A stretch of 16,060 nucleotides of DNA from Chrysochromulina tobinii (lineage: Eukaryota > Haptophyta > Prymnesiales > Chrysochromulinaceae). The stretch covers positions 1 to 16,060 of the forward strand of contig JWZX01002753.1 of the NCBI GenBank assembly GCA_001275005.1, given 5' to 3'. This document shows positions 13,464 through 16,060 of the stretch, in pieces. The position numbers and the translations under genes are program-made. Position 1 is the stretch's first letter. Each line of letters opens with the position of its first letter. Below the pieces are notes generated by a model. It was not told where the DNA came from and ran no database searches. It worked only from the letters and a program-made list of their open reading frames with translations.

Positions 13464-16060
13464 CTACAGCATCAACACAAATCCACTCCGGTCCTTCACC
13501 ACATCTTGCACCGCTTTTTCCCCTGTATCTCCTATGTTGTTGGACTCGAGGTTGAGCTCGGTCAGGACCGAGTTGACCTTCAGCGCCTCTGCGATCGCAT
13601 TGGCACCGTCGTCGCCGATGTCGCTGTCACACAGCCCCAGGGCGGTCAGGACCGCGTTGACCTTCAGCGCCTCTGCGATCGCCTTGGCACCCTCCGCACC
13701 GATGTTGTTCGCGTCCAGGTGCAGGTTGGTCACGACCGCGTTGACCTTCAGCGCCTCCGCGATCGCGATGGCTCCCTCATCCCCGATGTTGTTGTATATG
13801 AGGAAGAGGTTGGTCACCGCCGCATTGACCTTCAGCGCCTCCGCGATCGCGACTGCTCCCTCATCCCCGATGTTGTTGCCTGTGAGGTTCAGCTCGGTCA
13901 GGACCGCCATGAACTGCAGGTCCGACCCTATCAGGATGAAATCGGCAATGAAATCGGCAGAATGGAGGCGCGAAAAGCTGGCCTTCGTCTGGTCGCGCTT
14001 CATGCCCGAGAGCATGATGCCCCTCTCCGTACCGATCTTGGCGAGCATCGTGGCCGACTCAACGTCCAGGCTGTTCTTGAGCAAGTTGCAGCTCTTGAGC
14101 ACCGACATGAACTGCAGGTCCGACCCGATCAGGATGGCGTCAGCGGGTTGGAGGCCCTTCTTCGAGAGGTCGGCCTCCGTCTGGTCGCGCTTCATGCCCG
14201 AGAGCATGATTCCCCTCTCCGCGCCGATCTTGGCGAGCATCGTGGCCGACTCAACGTCGAAGCGGTTCTCGAGCAAGTTGCAGTTCTTGAGCACCGACAT
14301 GAACTGCAGGTCCGACCCGATCAGGATGGCGTCAGCGGGTTGGAGGCCCTTGTTCGAGAAGTCGGCCTCCGTCTGGTCGCGCTTCATGCCCGAGAGCATG
14401 ATGCCCTTCTCCACGCTGATCTTGGCGAGCATCGTGGCCGACTCAACGTCGAAGCGGTTCTTGAGCAGAGTGAGCTCTGCGATCGAGAGAACGGCGCCGT
14501 CCAACGTGACCGTGCGAAAGGTCGTGTTCATCTTGAGCGCCTCGACCATCGCCTTGCCGCTCTCCACGCCGAGCTCGTTGCCACCCAAGTCGAGCTGCGT
14601 CAGCGACTTGTTCGCCTGGAGCGCCACCGCGAGCGCGCAGCCGCTCGCATCGCCCAGCTTGTTGTTCTTGAGGCTCAGCTGTGTCAGAGACTGGTTTTGT
14701 GTGATCAGGTGCGCGATCACGAGCCCAGATGCATCACCCAAGCGCTTTGTTGAAAGGGAGATACTCGCCGCGCTGCTGAGCTCGGCAATCGAGAGAACGG
14801 CGCCGTCCAACGTGACCGTGCGGAGGGTCGCGTTTGTCTTGAGCGCCTCGACCATCCCCTTGCCGCTCTCCGCGCCGAGCTCGTTGCCACCCAAGTCGAG
14901 CTGCGTCAGCGACTTGTTCGCCTGGAGCGCCACCGCGAGCGCGCAGCCGCTCGCATCGCCCAGCTTGTTGCCGTTGAGGCTCAGCTGCGTCAGCGCCGTG
15001 TTCGTCTTGAGCGCCTCGACCATCGCCTTGCCGCTCTCCGCGCCGAGCTGGTTGCCACCCAAGTTGAGCTGCGCCAGCGTCGTGTTCGCCTGGAGCGCCT
15101 CGACCATCTTCACACCCTCGCCATCAGTCAACTTGTTCTCTCGCAGGCTGAGCGACGCCAGCCCACGCATCAGCTGCGCCACTGCAGCGACCATCGTCGG
15201 CCGATATCCCCCAGTTAGCTTCTTGCTCAGGTCGAGCACATCATCCACCCTGGCTGTCTGCTTCAGCCCCTTGCCAAAGGTGTCGCCCATCTCGCTGCCG
15301 AGCGTGACCGCGTTGGCCCAAAACGCCGTCCATTGCCACGGCGGCGGCGACCCCTCAGGGAGGCGGTACTTGCCCGAGCAGATGGCCTGCGCGGCAAAAA
15401 ACTCCTGGAAGGACAGGTGCGCCGACTGCATCTGGAGCGGCTCGACCTGCAGCAGGCTGAGAAGAGGGAGCCTATCCTGCCCCACGCGCTCGCGAACCTG
15501 CGCGACCGCCGCCCGCTCCTCATCGCGCAGCGCCTGGACCGCGCCGTCCAGGGCAAGAAGGCGCTCCACGTCCGCTCTCGCCATCTTCACCCGGCAAGCA
15601 GCTTCATCCAGCCCGGACGATGCGAGCTGCTCGGGGTTCAGGTACCCCGTTTTGACGCCATCCTCCAGCTTGACATTGTATGGATTGATTGATTTGTCGT
15701 CCTCGACGATCACGCCGTGTTGGCCCTTCCGCTTGCCATCCAGCAGCTCCACGTAGTGGCCCTTCTCCGGCCGGCCCTTGAACGTCTTGAAGATGTTTGC
15801 CACCTTCGCATCCTGGTCGGCGAGCGTCCCCGGCGGCGCAAAGGCGCCCAGCGCCGCACGGAGGAGCTGCACGTCGGTGATCACGCGCGCCTGCGCCACG
15901 TGCGCCTCGAAGAACACAACTTCCAGCAGCATGCGCACTTCTGCCGTCACGACGCCCCCGCGCGCGAGCATCGCGTCCGATGCGCTCGCGTACAGCTCGG
16001 CGACCGTCTCCGGCATGCCCAGCCCTTTGCGGATCTCGAAGACCGACGCGACCATCGAGA
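13464..16060 (-). CDS. NLR-like protein, partial: NACHT-tail helical region, SH3-like insert and leucine-rich repeats (5' end beyond window)
   Basis: The frame is open from the right edge to TAG at 13466-13464, so at least 863 residues are visible and the true start lies outside; the Met at 16055 is only the first in view. Residues about 97-144 form a small beta-rich module (GHYVELLDGKRKGQHG ... NPYNVKLEDG) resembling SH3/KOW-type folds. HLSFQEFFAA (213-222) is the motif found just after the NACHT ATPase in animal NLRs and algal relatives. From about 295 to the end are ribonuclease-inhibitor-type LRRs of about 28 residues (LTQLDLGGNELGAESGKAMV, LNLESNNIGD). They are broken by a 64-residue element (FDVESATMLAKI ... 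LIGSDLQFMSVL) repeated three times. NLR-like proteins are usually sensors or scaffolds; ligand and role are unknown. There are no introns in 2.6 kb, unlike its neighbour. Confidence 0.82.
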   Translation of the reverse strand, partial: SMVASVFEIRKGLGMPETVAELYASASDAMLARGGVVTAEVRMLLEVVFFEAHVAQARVITDVQLLRAALGAFAPPGTLADQDAKVANIFKTFKGRPEKGHYVELLDGKRKGQHGVIVEDDKSINPYNVKLEDGVKTGYLNPEQLASSGLDEAACRVKMARADVERLLALDGAVQALRDEERAAVAQVRERVGQDRLPLLSLLQVEPLQMQSAHLSFQEFFAAQAICSGKYRLPEGSPPPWQWTAFWANAVTLGSEMGDTFGKGLKQTARVDDVLDLSKKLTGGYRPTMVAAVAQLMRGLASLSLRENKLTDGEGVKMVEALQANTTLAQLNLGGNQLGAESGKAMVEALKTNTALTQLSLNGNKLGDASGCALAVALQANKSLTQLDLGGNELGAESGKGMVEALKTNATLRTVTLDGAVLSIAELSSAASISLSTKRLGDASGLVIAHLITQNQSLTQLSLKNNKLGDASGCALAVALQANKSLTQLDLGGNELGVESGKAMVEALKMNTTFRTVTLDGAVLSIAELTLLKNRFDVESATMLAKISVEKGIMLSGMKRDQTEADFSNKGLQPADAILIGSDLQFMSVLKNCNLLENRFDVESATMLAKIGAERGIMLSGMKRDQTEADLSKKGLQPADAILIGSDLQFMSVLKSCNLLKNSLDVESATMLAKIGTERGIMLSGMKRDQTKASFSRLHSADFIADFILIGSDLQFMAVLTELNLTGNNIGDEGAVAIAEALKVNAAVTNLFLIYNNIGDEGAIAIAEALKVNAVVTNLHLDANNIGAEGAKAIAEALKVNAVLTALGLCDSDIGDDGANAIAEALKVNSVLTELNLESNNIGDTGEKAVQDVVKDRSGFVLML
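13908..14480 (-). repeat. 192 bp coding tandem repeat, three units
   Basis: Units begin at 13908, 14106 and 14298 (spacing 198 and 192 bp); the landmark CGTGGCCGACTCAACGTC recurs at 14049, 14241 and 14433. Each encodes the block FDVESATMLAKI ... GIMLSGMKRDQTEA ... LIGSDLQFMSVL. The gene-distal unit has six extra bases and reads SADFIADFILIGS. Confidence 0.85.
14482..14993 (-). repeat. Pair of 206 bp direct repeats, 306 bp apart
   Basis: 14482-14687 and 14788-14993 are near-identical by eye and 306 bp (102 codons) apart. They encode matching blocks from LGDASGCALAVALQANKSLT through TVTLDGAVLSIAEL. The between-copy segment codes for SSAASISLSTKRLGDASGLV. This is LRR expansion by unequal exchange or duplication. 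Confidence 0.8.

Noticed and set aside
13447-15756. 769-residue open frame on the plus strand opposite the LRR gene, plus a 415-residue one at 13506-14753
   Set aside because: Both mirror the repeat structure of the minus-strand LRR gene. The minus frame gives clear LRR and NACHT-tail motifs, while these give only Ser/Leu- or Arg/His-rich sequence. They are GC-driven antisense shadows.

Overview
The window is nuclear DNA from a GC-rich, intron-rich single-celled eukaryote. The best guess is a haptophyte or similar alga carrying a secondary plastid. This rests on GC-biased codons, spliced transporter and oxidoreductase genes, a NACHT/LRR-type gene of the kind expanded in such algae, and a small WW/two-membrane-span protein. 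I see no bacterial operon structure, tRNA, rRNA, CRISPR array or intact transposon.

Layout, left to right. (1) 493-5609, plus strand: a 13-exon gene for a sodium:solute symporter (SSS/SLC5-like) carrying a secreted-type N-terminal domain of about 370 residues. (2) 6610-7371, minus: an apparently intronless WW-domain protein with two membrane spans. (3) 7865-9483, plus: a low-complexity protein in at least two exons, possibly extending to about 9811. (4) 10145-13274, minus: a 9-exon FAD-dependent, GlpA-like dehydrogenase with a C-terminal BFD-type [2Fe-2S] domain. (5) 13464 to beyond the right edge, minus: an intronless NACHT-tail/SH3-like/leucine-rich-repeat protein, 5' end outside the window. 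The exon models were built by hand by joining frames at GT-AG (twice GC-AG) sites so that the family sequence stays continuous. No transcript data were available.

The most interesting content is in the introns. Almost all of the 21 inferred introns are filled with 10-12 bp tandem units (CCTAATTGCCTC, CTGATGACCT and similar). These always lie in the sense orientation of their host gene, whichever strand it is on, and each unit tends to contain a branch-point-like CTRAY word. Eight acceptors in three genes share CTCATCAG. In six introns a duplicated exon-boundary segment lies exactly one intron length away (68, 68, 91, 109, 165 and 2 x 83 bp). This is the footprint expected if introns arose by tandem duplication of exonic DNA holding a latent splice site. 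One intron even contains a contiguous copy of the spliced exon-exon junction. A 61 bp inverted repeat (60/61) sits in two introns of the transporter gene, flanking exons 10 and 11. Together these suggest a locus where introns form and grow by local duplication plus microsatellite expansion.

The genes do not form an obvious pathway. The transporter and the oxidoreductase are ordinary metabolic genes that share the intron style. The LRR gene differs (no introns, internal 192 bp and 306 bp coding repeats) and probably evolves by repeat duplication.
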